The position numbers were made by a program, and so were the translations under genes. 64,000 bases of DNA, taken from assembly GCA_041488295.1 (NCBI GenBank), contig JBGPOZ010000001.1, positions 9,656 through 73,655 of the forward strand, read 5' to 3'. Position 1 is the stretch's first letter. The number at the start of each line of letters is the position of its first letter. The notes beneath the pieces were generated by a model. It saw only the letters and a program-made list of their open reading frames with translations. It did no database searches and had not been told where the DNA came from. Of the stretch, positions 1 to 8,381 are shown piece by piece. The DNA is from URHD0088 sp041488295 (GTDB lineage: Bacteria > Pseudomonadota > Alphaproteobacteria > ATCC43930 > CGMCC-115725).

Positions 1-1
1 A

Positions 2-880
2 CAAGGCGTGACGCATTCGTTCTCGCGTTTCGGCAATGCGGTGACGCCGCCGATCGTCGTCGGCATCATCGCCGTCTGGTCGTGGCGTGGCTCGTTCATC
101 GTCATCGGTCTCGTCAGCCTGGTGTGGGTCATCGTCTGGGTCTGGTATTTCCGCGACGATCCGCGCGACCACCACGGCGTTAGCGAGGCGGAGCTCGCCG
201 TCCTTCCTGCTTACGGCACGGGCTCGCGCGCAGCTGCCGATGCAGTTCCCTGGCGCGTGCTCCTGCCGCGCATGATGCCGACCACCATCGTCTATTTCTG
301 CTATGGCTGGACGTTGTGGCTGTACCTCTCGTGGCTGCCGCAATATTTCCTGCACGGCCACGATCTCAATCTGAAGAATGCGGCATGGTTCACGACGGCA
401 GTTTCCTTCGCCGGGGTCATCGGCGATTCGGTCGGCGGTGTCATCAGCGACTATCTCTTGAAGCGCACCGGGAGCCTCGCCATCGCGCGGCGAAACGTCA
501 TCGTCGCGAGCCTCTTGGGCTCGCTTCTCTTCCTCATTCCCGTCCTCATCTTCCAGAACGTCTTCGTGCTGGCCGCCTGCCTCGCCGGCGCGTTCTTCTG
601 CCTCGAGCTCACGATCGGCCCGATCTGGTCGGTTCCAATGGACATCGCGCCGAAATATGCCGGAACGGCAAGCGGCATCATGAATACCGGCTCGGCGATC
701 GCCGCCATCATTTCGCCGATCGTCTTCGGCGTGATCATCGATGCGACGGGAAGCTGGGATCTTCCCTTTGCCGGATCGATCGCCCTTCTGTTCGTGGGTA
801 TCGTGCTGTCATTTTGGATGCACCCGGAGCGGCCGATCGCAGTAGATGGCGAGGTCGCACGAGGTGCGGCGATGCGATGA
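2..880 (+). CDS. MFS transporter, anion:cation symporter (ACS) type, 5' truncated
   Basis: This is the C-terminal part of a 12-helix major facilitator transporter. The reading frame is open from the first bases of the window, so the true start lies outside. About seven or eight hydrophobic segments remain, with a charged central loop (HHGVSEAELAVL) of the kind found between helices 6 and 7. The opening HSFSRFGNAVTPP and the later GIMNTGSAIAAIISP resemble the helix 4 and helix 11 regions of the ACS family, which takes up glucarate, galactonate, tartrate, phthalate and similar organic anions. The stop codon overlaps the next start (ATGA), so it heads a co-transcribed group with a CoA-transferase remnant and a hydratase. 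A TtuB-like organic-acid importer would suit the tartrate genes downstream, but the substrate is inferred only. Confidence 0.8.
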   Translation, partial: QGVTHSFSRFGNAVTPPIVVGIIAVWSWRGSFIVIGLVSLVWVIVWVWYFRDDPRDHHGVSEAELAVLPAYGTGSRAAADAVPWRVLLPRMMPTTIVYFCYGWTLWLYLSWLPQYFLHGHDLNLKNAAWFTTAVSFAGVIGDSVGGVISDYLLKRTGSLAIARRNVIVASLLGSLLFLIPVLIFQNVFVLAACLAGAFFCLELTIGPIWSVPMDIAPKYAGTASGIMNTGSAIAAIISPIVFGVIIDATGSWDLPFAGSIALLFVGIVLSFWMHPERPIAVDGEVARGAAMR

Positions 881-1221
881 GAGACAAGGAATCCGCCGGC
901 CCACTGGCGGGTCTCAAGGTCATCGAGCTCGCGCATATCATGGCGGGCCCGGTCTGCGGGCTGATGCTCGCCGATATGGGCGCTGACATCATCAAGGTCG
1001 AAAAGATTCCGGGCGATTCGCGCCACTTCGTGCCGCCGGCGATCGACGGCGAGTCCGCCGCCTTCATGATGATGAACCGCAATAAGCGGGCATCCGTTCT
1101 GGGCGAGCACAGCCGCGACATTCTTGCCGCGCACGGCTATTCTGTGGCGGAGATCGAAGGGCTTGCGAAAGACCGCGTCGTTCTCCTGGCGCAGCCGCAG
1201 GAACAAGGGACGAAGCCATGA
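877..1221 (+). pseudogene. CaiB/BaiF (class III) CoA-transferase with large internal deletion
   Basis: The 114-residue product starts as a normal family III CoA-transferase (GLKVIELAHIMAGPVCG, then MLADMGADIIKVEKI and MMMNRNKR). At about residue 69 it jumps to what looks like the family C-terminus (VLGEHSRDILAAHGYS followed by EIEGLAKDRVV). Full-length relatives are about 380-410 residues, so roughly 280 central residues are missing, including the region that carries the catalytic aspartate. The junction keeps the reading frame. The ATG overlaps the preceding stop and the TGA overlaps the next ATG, so the operon's translational coupling is intact. It should not be catalytically active. The alternative is an assembly collapse; the frame and both ends look clean. 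Confidence 0.7.
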
Positions 1222-1970
1222 CTGACGATCGCGCGGCACGTGCCGCCGCGCTTCTTCTCGAGGCGCGCCGCTCGGGCAAGGGCCTCGGCGAGCTTCCGGC
1301 GAATTGCCGGCCGCGCAATGTCGCGGAGGCTTACGCGATCCAGGATGCCGTCGCTGATCGCAGCGGACCTATTCGCGCCTGGAAGACCGGCGCGCCGAGC
1401 CCGGTGGCGGAGGCTTCCTACGCGCCGATCTTCACCGTCGTTGCAAGCCCGTCGCGCTTTCCCGCCGCGGCGCAACGCCTCTTCGGCATCGAGGCCGAGA
1501 TCGCGTTTCGAATCGCCAAAGATCTGCCGAAACGCGGCGCCGCCTACGATCGCGCCGACATCCTCGCGGCTATCGCCAGCATGCATCCGGCGATCGAGCT
1601 CGTCGATTCGCGCTTTTCCGACTGGCAGAAGGTCGACCCTCTGACGAAGCTTGCCGACAACCAATCGAACGGCGCGTTGGTCTACGGCGCCGCGGTCGCG
1701 GAGTGGCGGGGGCTCGATTTGATCCGGCCGCCGCTCGCGGTGCGGATCGACGGCGCCACCGTCGCCGAAACGAGCGGCAACAATGGCGGCGACCCGCTGC
1801 GTCTCCTCACCGCCCTTTCCAATCATTGCGCGGCGCGCACCGGCGGATTGCGCAAAGGCGATTTCGTTACGACGGGATCGTTGATGGGCATCGTCTTCGC
1901 GCCGCCCGGCGCCGAGGTGATCGCCGATTTTGGTCGCCTCGGCGAGGTGCGTATCGCGTTCCCGACGTAG
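1218..1970 (+). CDS. 2-keto-4-pentenoate hydratase-like protein (FAH superfamily)
   Basis: A 250-residue protein of the MhpD/fumarylacetoacetate-hydrolase superfamily, cytosolic. Known members hydrate 2-hydroxypenta-2,4-dienoate or decarboxylate oxalocrotonate in meta-cleavage pathways. The central FGIEAEIAFRI, with its metal-binding glutamates, and the segments HPAIELVDSRF, LADNQSNGALVYG and the C-terminal GDFVTTGSLMGIVFAPPG are the family's conserved blocks. The length fits (about 250-265). Its ATG overlaps the stop of the truncated CoA-transferase. No ring-cleavage dioxygenase is nearby, so the true substrate is uncertain. It converges with the M81 peptidase gene, 17 bp away. Confidence 0.75.
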   Translation: MTDDRAARAAALLLEARRSGKGLGELPANCRPRNVAEAYAIQDAVADRSGPIRAWKTGAPSPVAEASYAPIFTVVASPSRFPAAAQRLFGIEAEIAFRIAKDLPKRGAAYDRADILAAIASMHPAIELVDSRFSDWQKVDPLTKLADNQSNGALVYGAAVAEWRGLDLIRPPLAVRIDGATVAETSGNNGGDPLRLLTALSNHCAARTGGLRKGDFVTTGSLMGIVFAPPGAEVIADFGRLGEVRIAFPT

Positions 1971-1987
1971 AGGGCTCGCTCGCAAAG

Positions 1988-3472
1988 TCATCCGCCCCCG
2001 AACGGGTCTTCGACGAAGGGCCACTGCGTTTTTGGTGCCTTGCGATAGGGCATCGCGAGGAAATCGGGTGCGACCGCGCCCGGCACCGCGACATAGAGGA
2101 TCTCCGAGGCGACCGGCGCGTAGGCGGCGTGGAAATGCTGCATCGATTTGACGACGACGACTTTCTTGGTCGACGGGTCGACGCCGACATTGGTGAAGCA
2201 GTCGAGGCTCTTGCACTGGCTGCGCAAGGTGTTGCACACGACAGAGATGCCGGCGACGTCGAATGCCGCCATGTCGCCGATCGGAATGAAGCACTTGTCG
2301 CGGCCGCCGAACGAGACATGGGCATCGCGCCTGAGGCCCGTCACCGTCGCGCGCAAATCAAGCGGCGAGCCCGATGTTGGGCCGAGCTTGCCGCCGAGGC
2401 GGAGATCGACAGTCGCGCCGTCGCCGGCTTCGAAGGCGATACGCACCGCCATCGGGTCCCAGAACATGCCGATCGCGCCTTGGCGGACGCCCTTCTCCAG
2501 CATCGCCTGAAGGATGAAGGTCGAATCGCTGGCGGCGCCGCCGCCGGCATTGTCCGAGACGTCGGCCAAGACGAGCGGCTTCGCTTGGTTATGGCGAAGG
2601 GCGCGGGCCATGGCCTGTTCGAGGGTCGTGTAGCTGGGTTGCGTCTCCTTGCGCAGTCGGAAGAACTCGGCGCCGAGCTCCTTGGCGACCCTGTCGGCCT
2701 TGGTTTTGTCGCCGTCGGTCACGACGACGATCTTGCTTCCCATGTCCTCGACGTCGGCCCAGGGAAAGCCGTGGACGATCGAGACTGAGAGGATCCCGTC
2801 CTTGCCTTCGAGCGCGGCGCATCTGTCGACGAAGCCGCGCATCGGCTGGCGCGTCGTATGGAAGACGCCGACCATGCGGCAATCGAACCAGCCCATCACC
2901 GGCTTCGTGCGCCCGGCCATCGCATCGGTGATGAGCTGGAAGAGTTCCTCGGCGCGCTCCGATATGTCGATATGGGGATACTCTTTGAAAAGGATGATCG
3001 CAGTCGCGTTTTCGAGTTTCTGCCGACTGACATTGCCGTGAAGGTCGAGCTCAACGCCGACCGGGACGCGCGGCCCGACGACACTCCGGACATGCGCCAG
3101 GAGATCGCCTTCGGCGTCGTCATATCCTTCGGCCACCATCGCGCCGTGCAGCGAGAGCAGGACTGCGTCGACCGGAAGAGCCGCCTTGAGATCCGCCAGG
3201 ATCTCGTCGCGAAAGCCTTCATAGACCCTCTTCACCGTCTTGCCGGCTGGCATGGCGAAGGCGCAGAGGCTCTCGATCACCTCCCAACCCTTCGCCTCGC
3301 TCATCCGGCGCCAGACCTCGAGCGGCGTGCCGAACATCGGCACCTTGTCGCCGTAGCTGCGCCTGCGGAAGAGGCAGGTCTCCTCGAAGAGTTGCATGCC
3401 AGTCGGCAGCGACGAAAAGGTGTTCGTCTCGGTGCCGAGCGTCGCGGTGAAGATGCGGGTCATGGGCGTCAT
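1988..3472 (-). CDS. M81 family metallopeptidase (MlrC-like)
   Basis: A 494-residue protein of the microcystin LR degradation protein C (MlrC) family, peptidase M81. The N-terminal half carries the opening IFTATLGTETNTFS, the block LLSLHGAMVAEGYDDAEGDLL and the motif GVELDLHGNVS, with histidines and acidic residues expected to bind zinc. The C-terminal half holds VLADVSDNAGGGAASDST, another family signature. In sphingomonads MlrC cleaves the linear microcystin tetrapeptide, but most family members are uncharacterised hydrolases in amino-acid or amide catabolism regions. A second in-frame start (MTRIF) lies three codons in. No signal peptide is visible, so the protein is cytosolic. The assignment to the family is firm; the substrate is unknown. 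Confidence 0.85.
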   Translation of the reverse strand: MTPMTRIFTATLGTETNTFSSLPTGMQLFEETCLFRRRSYGDKVPMFGTPLEVWRRMSEAKGWEVIESLCAFAMPAGKTVKRVYEGFRDEILADLKAALPVDAVLLSLHGAMVAEGYDDAEGDLLAHVRSVVGPRVPVGVELDLHGNVSRQKLENATAIILFKEYPHIDISERAEELFQLITDAMAGRTKPVMGWFDCRMVGVFHTTRQPMRGFVDRCAALEGKDGILSVSIVHGFPWADVEDMGSKIVVVTDGDKTKADRVAKELGAEFFRLRKETQPSYTTLEQAMARALRHNQAKPLVLADVSDNAGGGAASDSTFILQAMLEKGVRQGAIGMFWDPMAVRIAFEAGDGATVDLRLGGKLGPTSGSPLDLRATVTGLRRDAHVSFGGRDKCFIPIGDMAAFDVAGISVVCNTLRSQCKSLDCFTNVGVDPSTKKVVVVKSMQHFHAAYAPVASEILYVAVPGAVAPDFLAMPYRKAPKTQWPFVEDPFGGG

Positions 3473-3626
3473 CCTTCGGACGGGGATAGCATCACGCGAG
3501 CTTAGCGCGACGCGATCATCAAGCGGTACTGGGGTCGATGTGTCTGTTGGCCGTATATTTCGGAAAAGCGCTCAGCCGGTAGGATCGAAGGCTCAATCGC
3601 GTCCAAATCTCGAGGAGTTCTCGCTC

Positions 3627-4028
3627 TCAGTTCAGCCGCCGCGGATCGGGGCGCCGGGTCTGGTCCGGCATGAGGAGCGGGCCCGCCTGATGGTGGACCA
3701 TGCGCCATACGCCGTCCTCCTTGGCGAAGGCATTGGTCGCGGCGAGGGTCGAGGTCCCGAGATCCTCTTCGCATGTGACGATAGCGGCCTCGCCGTAAAT
3801 CGCGGCATCCTCCTCATGGCACATCACCCGCGGCGCCTCGGGATTGCCGAGGATGTCGCGCCAGCTCCGCAGGATCGCGTCGCGCTCGCGCAGGATCATC
3901 CAGCCGGGATGGAGACAGGAGACCGGGAGGCGGAGCGCCCACAGCGCCTCCATCGCCTTCATGTCGCGCGTCGTGAAGGCGCGATAGAATTCGCGGTTCG
4001 CCGCGAGCACCCTGTCCATCTCATTCAT
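3627..4028 (-). CDS. SnoaL/NTF2-like protein
   Basis: A 133-residue protein with the cone-shaped NTF2-like fold of the SnoaL/DUF4440 group. The pattern is an N-terminal helix (LAANREFYRAFTTRDMKAME), the W-A-x-R-L-P-V-S-C-x-H-P-G-W block, REAI-type spacing (RERDAILRSWRDIL) and a terminal strand (GVWRMVHHQAGPL). Such proteins either catalyse small isomerase or hydrolase reactions or simply bind ligands, and the sequence does not show which. It is a single gene, transcribed away from the tartronate semialdehyde reductase gene, with about 90 bp between the two starts that could hold divergent promoters. Confidence 0.7.
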   Translation of the reverse strand: MNEMDRVLAANREFYRAFTTRDMKAMEALWALRLPVSCLHPGWMILRERDAILRSWRDILGNPEAPRVMCHEEDAAIYGEAAIVTCEEDLGTSTLAATNAFAKEDGVWRMVHHQAGPLLMPDQTRRPDPRRLN

Positions 4029-4121
4029 TCGTTGCCCCCTCGCGCGGATCGGGTATTCAGAACGGCAAGCTTGGCGCTATAGAATGCGCGCAACGGTCAA
4101 ATTCACCGGGAGGCTTCGGAT

Positions 4122-5012
4122 ATGCAAGTCGGTTTCATCGGATTGGGCATCATGGGTCGGCCGATGGCCGGCCACCTCCTCGCGGCGGGGCATTCGCTCT
4201 TCGTCTTCGGCGGCCGTTCCGTGCCGCCCGAGATCAAGGAGAAAGCGACCCTTTGCGCCACCATCAAGGAAGTCGCCGAGAAATCCGAGGCGATCATCCT
4301 CATGGTCCCCGATACGCCCGACGTCGAGCGGGTGCTGTTCGGGCCGGCGGGCGTCGCCGAGGGGTTGAAGAGCGGCAAGACCGTCATCGACATGTCGTCG
4401 ATCTCGCCGATCGAGACCAAGGCGTTCGCGAAGAAGATCAACGCGCTCGGCTGCGACTATCTCGACGCACCAGTTTCGGGGGGCGAGGTCGGGGCCAAGG
4501 CGGCCTCGCTCACCATCATGATCGGCGGGCCGGAAAAAGCGTTCGAGCGAATGAAGCCGCTGTTCGAGAAGATGGGCAAGAACATCACCCTTGTCGGCGG
4601 CAATGGCGATGGGCAGACCACCAAAGTCGCAAACCAGATCATCGTCGCGCTGACCATCGAGGCGGTGGGCGAGGCGCTGCTCTTCGCCTCCAAGGCCGGT
4701 GCCGATCCGGCGAAGGTGCGGGCGGCGTTGATGGGCGGCTTTGCTTCATCGCGCATCCTCGAAGTCCATGGCGAGCGCATGATCAAGCGCAACTTCCAGC
4801 CCGGCTTTCGCATTGAGCTTCACCAGAAGGATCTGAACCTCGCGCTCCAGGGCGCGAAGTCGCTCCATCTGTCGCTGCCCAACACGGCGACGGCGCAGGA
4901 ACTCTTCAACGCTGCCTCGGCGAATGGCGGCGCCGCATGGGATCACTCGGGCATGGTGCGTGTCCTCGAGATGCTGGCGGCGCACGAGATCGGCGGCAAG
5001 GTCGCTGGGTGA
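4122..5012 (+). CDS. garR: 2-hydroxy-3-oxopropionate (tartronate semialdehyde) reductase
   Basis: A 296-residue beta-hydroxyacid dehydrogenase that would reduce tartronate semialdehyde to D-glycerate with NAD(P)H in the cytosol. The N-terminal Rossmann motif has G7, G9, M11 and G12 (FIGLGIMGRPMAG). The substrate loop is DAPVSGGEVGA (residues 115-125). The catalytic lysine of the family is K168 in GDGQTTKVANQ. The length is typical (290-300). The next gene, a glycerate kinase, starts one base after its stop, and tartrate dehydrogenase follows, so the three form a tartrate/glycerate operon. Other beta-hydroxyacid dehydrogenases such as 3-hydroxyisobutyrate dehydrogenase share this fold; the neighbours favour GarR/GlxR. 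Confidence 0.85.
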   Translation: MQVGFIGLGIMGRPMAGHLLAAGHSLFVFGGRSVPPEIKEKATLCATIKEVAEKSEAIILMVPDTPDVERVLFGPAGVAEGLKSGKTVIDMSSISPIETKAFAKKINALGCDYLDAPVSGGEVGAKAASLTIMIGGPEKAFERMKPLFEKMGKNITLVGGNGDGQTTKVANQIIVALTIEAVGEALLFASKAGADPAKVRAALMGGFASSRILEVHGERMIKRNFQPGFRIELHQKDLNLALQGAKSLHLSLPNTATAQELFNAASANGGAAWDHSGMVRVLEMLAAHEIGGKVAG

Positions 5013-5013
5013 G

Positions 5014-6294
5014 GTGACCGAGCCGCGTCTCCTCCTCGAGATGTTCGACGCGGCGATCCGTGCCGCGGCCCCCGGCGTATGCGTGCCGCCGCATTTGCCG
5101 CCGCCGCCCAGGGGCCGCACCATCGTCGTCGGCGCCGGCAAGGCCGCGGCGGCGATGGCGCAGGCGGTCGAGGCGCATTGGTCGGGCGATCTCTCCGGCC
5201 TCGTCGTGACGCGCTACGGCCACGCCGTGCCGTGCCGGCGGATCGAGGTCGTCGAGGCGGCGCATCCGGTGCCGGACGAGGCCGGGCGCAACGCCGCGGC
5301 GCGGATTCTCAAGATGATGCAGGGGCTTGGCGCAGACGATCTCGTCCTTTGCCTCATCTCGGGCGGCGGTTCGGCACTTTTGGCGCTGCCGGCGCCGGGC
5401 ATCGCGCTCGAGGAGAAGCAAACGGTCAACAAGGCGCTCTTGAAGAGCGGCGCCACGATCGGCGAGATGAATTGCGTGCGCAAGCACCTCTCGGCGATCA
5501 AGGGCGGCCGCCTTGCTGTCGCGGCGGGGCCGGCGCGGGTCGTCTCGCTGATGATCTCCGACGTGCCGGGCGACGATCCCTCGGTCATCGCTTCCGGCCC
5601 GACCGTTCCCGATCCGACCAGCTTCGCCGACGCCTTGGCGATCATCGAAAAATACCGCATCGATCCGCCGCCTTCGGTCATGGAGCGTTTGCGGCGCAGC
5701 AGCGATGAGACGCCGAAGCCTGACGATCCCCGGTTCGCACGCGTCGAGAACCGCATCGTTGCGCGACCGCAGGAATCGCTCGAAGCGGCGGCGACGGTTG
5801 CGAGGGCGGCGGGTTACGCGCCGGTCATCCTCGGCGACGCGCTCGAAGGCGAGGCGCGCGAGATGGCGCTGGTGCTCTCGGGCATCGCCAAGCAATGCGT
5901 GCGGCACCGCCAACCGGTAGCGCCGCCCGCGGTGCTTCTCTCCGGCGGCGAGACGACGGTGACGGTGCGCGGCAAGGGGCGAGGGGGGCGAAATGCCGAG
6001 TTCCTCCTCGCGCTCGCCGTGGCATTGGATGGGTTGCCGGGCGTCTTCGCCCTTGCCGGCGACACCGACGGAGTCGACGGGACCGAGGACAATGCCGGCG
6101 CCCTCATCGAGCCCGATACCTTGGCGCGCGCCGTCGAGCACGGCCTTTCCGCCAAAGCCTATCTCGCCGACAATGACGGATATTCCTTCTTCGACCGGCT
6201 CGACGATCTCGTCCTCACCGGGCCGACCCTCACCAATGTCAACGACTTCCGAGCGATCCTCATTGCAGACGCCGCGGATAAGGGTAAGAACTGA
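5014..6294 (+). CDS. Glycerate 2-kinase / MOFRL family protein (TtuD-like)
   Basis: A 426-residue member of the DUF4147 plus MOFRL family, which phosphorylates D-glycerate to 2-phosphoglycerate. Older literature named its tartrate-operon homologue TtuD, hydroxypyruvate reductase. Conserved blocks are VVGAGKAAAAMAQAVE, CLISGGGSALLALP, NCVRKHLSAIKGGRLA, VSLMISDVPGDDPSVIASGP and the C-terminal MOFRL region with GGETTVTVRGKGRGGRN and DTDGVDGTEDNAGA. I chose the GTG at 5014, directly after the upstream TGA, because the longer frame upstream overlaps the garR coding end and adds unrelated residues. Two bases separate its stop from the start of tartrate dehydrogenase. The product would enter lower glycolysis. 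Confidence 0.85.
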   Translation: MTEPRLLLEMFDAAIRAAAPGVCVPPHLPPPPRGRTIVVGAGKAAAAMAQAVEAHWSGDLSGLVVTRYGHAVPCRRIEVVEAAHPVPDEAGRNAAARILKMMQGLGADDLVLCLISGGGSALLALPAPGIALEEKQTVNKALLKSGATIGEMNCVRKHLSAIKGGRLAVAAGPARVVSLMISDVPGDDPSVIASGPTVPDPTSFADALAIIEKYRIDPPPSVMERLRRSSDETPKPDDPRFARVENRIVARPQESLEAAATVARAAGYAPVILGDALEGEAREMALVLSGIAKQCVRHRQPVAPPAVLLSGGETTVTVRGKGRGGRNAEFLLALAVALDGLPGVFALAGDTDGVDGTEDNAGALIEPDTLARAVEHGLSAKAYLADNDGYSFFDRLDDLVLTGPTLTNVNDFRAILIADAADKGKN

Positions 6295-6295
6295 C

Positions 6296-7372
6296 ATGAG
6301 GCAATATCGGATCGCCGCCATTCCGGCGGATGGCATCGGCAAGGAAGTGATCGGGGCGGGAATCGAGGTTCTTCGCGTTGTCGAAGAGCGCGAGGGCGGC
6401 TTCAGGCTTGCCGTCGAGAGCTTCCCCTGGGGCTCCGACTACTACCGTCGCTACGGGCGGATGATGGCGGAGGATGGCCTCGAGCAGCTCCGCGCATTCG
6501 ATGCCATCTATTTCGGCGCCGTCGGCGATCCGCAGATTCCGGATCACGTGACGCTCTGGGGTTTGCGGCTGCCGATCTGCCAGGGCTTCGACCAATACGC
6601 CAATCTCCGCCCGGCGCGCCTGCTGCCGGGCATCACCGGCCCGCTCCGTGGCGTCGGCCCCACCGATCTCGACTGGGTCATCATCCGCGAGAACAGCGAG
6701 GGCGAGTATTCCGGCAATGGCGGGCGCGTCCATCGCGGCCTTCCCGAGGAAGTCGCGACCGAAACCTCGGTCTTCACCCGGGTCGGGGTCGAACGCATCA
6801 TGCGTTTTGCGTTCGAGGTCGCCAAAAGCCGGAAGCGCCGGCACTTGACGATCGTCACCAAGTCGAACGCGCAACGCCACGGCATGGTGATGTGGGACGA
6901 GATTGGCGCCGTCGTTGGCCGCGACTATCCCGAGGTTTCGGTCGACAAGGAGCTGGTCGACGCCATGACGACGCGCATGGTGTTGAAGCCTCGGACCATC
7001 GACACCATCGTCGCGACCAACCTCCACGCCGATATTCTGAGCGACCTCGCCGCGGCGCTCGCTGGCAGCCTTGGCATCGCGCCTACGGCCAACCTCGATC
7101 CGAGCCGGCGATTCCCCTCGATGTTCGAGCCGATCCACGGCTCGGCCTTCGACATCATGGGAAAGGGCATCGCCAATCCGATCGCGACCTTCTGGACCGG
7201 CGCCTTGATGCTGGAGCATCTCGGCGAGAAGGATGCGGCGGCGCGCCTCATGGCGGCGATCGAGCGCGTGACCGCGAGCGGCGCCGTCGCGACGCCCGAC
7301 CTCGGCGGCAGGGCGACGACGCAAGAGGTCACCGAGGCGGTTTGCGATGCCTTGCGCAGCGCCAATACGTGA
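6296..7372 (+). CDS. ttuC: Tartrate dehydrogenase / D-malate dehydrogenase (decarboxylating)
   Basis: A 358-residue member of the isocitrate/isopropylmalate dehydrogenase superfamily, tartrate dehydrogenase branch. These enzymes are NAD- and divalent-metal-dependent and convert tartrate to oxaloglycolate or glycerate, and D-malate to pyruvate. Diagnostic blocks are IAAIPADGIGKEV, the substrate-side HVTLWGLRLPICQGFDQYAN, IIRENSEGEYSGNGGRVH, TKSNAQRHGMVMWDEI, ATNLHADILSDLAAAL and FEPIHGSAFDIMGKGIANP. The ATG at 6296 is chosen because the family begins at this point; the frame extends far upstream only as overlap with the kinase gene. It completes the tartrate/glycerate set with the two preceding genes. 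Confidence 0.85.
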   Translation: MRQYRIAAIPADGIGKEVIGAGIEVLRVVEEREGGFRLAVESFPWGSDYYRRYGRMMAEDGLEQLRAFDAIYFGAVGDPQIPDHVTLWGLRLPICQGFDQYANLRPARLLPGITGPLRGVGPTDLDWVIIRENSEGEYSGNGGRVHRGLPEEVATETSVFTRVGVERIMRFAFEVAKSRKRRHLTIVTKSNAQRHGMVMWDEIGAVVGRDYPEVSVDKELVDAMTTRMVLKPRTIDTIVATNLHADILSDLAAALAGSLGIAPTANLDPSRRFPSMFEPIHGSAFDIMGKGIANPIATFWTGALMLEHLGEKDAAARLMAAIERVTASGAVATPDLGGRATTQEVTEAVCDALRSANT

Positions 7373-7391
7373 TCCGTCGGAGCGAGAAGCG

Positions 7392-8381
7392 ATGGCCAGT
7401 CGCCGCATTTGCATCTTCGGGGCCGGCGCGATCGGCGGATTTCTTGGCGCGCGTCTGAGCGCGTCCGGCGTTGCGGTGAGCTTGGTTGCGCGCGGCACGC
7501 ATGGCGCCGCTATCCGCGAGCAAGGGCTGCGCCTCATCGCGGCCGGAGGCGACATCGTCGTGCGACCGCCATGCACGGATGATCCGAAGACACTTGGCCC
7601 GCAAGACATCGTAATCCTTGCGGTGAAGGCGCCGGCGCTGCGCGATGCGGCGGGCGGCATTCGACCTCTTCTTGGCCCTCACACGGCGCTCGTCGCAGCC
7701 GTCAACGGCGTGCCGTGGTGGTATTTTCATGGTCTTGCCGGCGCCCATGCCGACCGCCGCGTTGCGAGTGTCGATCCGGACGGCGCGCTATGGGAGGGTC
7801 TGCCGCCGCAACGCACCGTCGGCTGCGTCGCCTATGCCGCGAGCGAGATCGTAGCGCCTGGCGTCGTGCGGCACGTCTCGGGCCAGAAATTTGTCCTCGG
7901 TGATCCGACGGGTGCACTTGGAGAACCCACCGCCGCCTTGTCCCAACTTCTGATCAAGGCTGGCTTCGACGCGCCGATCAGCCCCGATATCCGGCAAGAG
8001 CTCTGGAACAAATTGTGGGGCAATCTCGCCTTCAACCCACTGAGCGTGCTGACCGGCGCGCGGCTCGATCAATTGGCGCGCGATCCCGACTCGCGCGATG
8101 TGGCGTGGCACATGCTCGGCGAGGCGCGCGAGGTCGGCCTGCGGCTCGGCATCAAATTCCCGACCGAGATCGACCGCCGGATCGCCGCAGCCGAAGCCGT
8201 TGGCCCGCACAAGACGTCGATGCTACAGGATTTCGAGCGCGGTCGCCCGCTCGAGCTCGACGCGCTCCTTGGCGCGGTCGTCGAAATCGCTCGCCTTTTC
8301 GAGGTGGCGACGCCGGTCTGCGATATCGTGCTCGGTCTCGTGCGCCAGCGCGCACGGCTCGCCGGCTGTTATCCCGGCTGA
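7392..8381 (+). CDS. 2-dehydropantoate 2-reductase family protein
   Basis: A 329-residue PanE/ApbA-type ketoacid reductase. The N-terminus has the dinucleotide motif FGAGAIGGFLGARL, followed by VILAVKAPALRDA and a NGVPWWYF segment. The C-terminal domain contains the family lysine in ELWNKLWGNLAFNP and the helix-rich region KTSMLQDFERGRPLELDALLGAVVE. The true PanE makes pantoate for CoA, but genomes often carry several paralogues within catabolic operons acting on other 2-oxoacids. Its position 19 bp behind tartrate dehydrogenase suggests such a catabolic role. The stop shares its last base with the hpnA start, so transcription could run on into the hopanoid operon. Confidence 0.75.
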   Translation: MASRRICIFGAGAIGGFLGARLSASGVAVSLVARGTHGAAIREQGLRLIAAGGDIVVRPPCTDDPKTLGPQDIVILAVKAPALRDAAGGIRPLLGPHTALVAAVNGVPWWYFHGLAGAHADRRVASVDPDGALWEGLPPQRTVGCVAYAASEIVAPGVVRHVSGQKFVLGDPTGALGEPTAALSQLLIKAGFDAPISPDIRQELWNKLWGNLAFNPLSVLTGARLDQLARDPDSRDVAWHMLGEAREVGLRLGIKFPTEIDRRIAAAEAVGPHKTSMLQDFERGRPLELDALLGAVVEIARLFEVATPVCDIVLGLVRQRARLAGCYPG

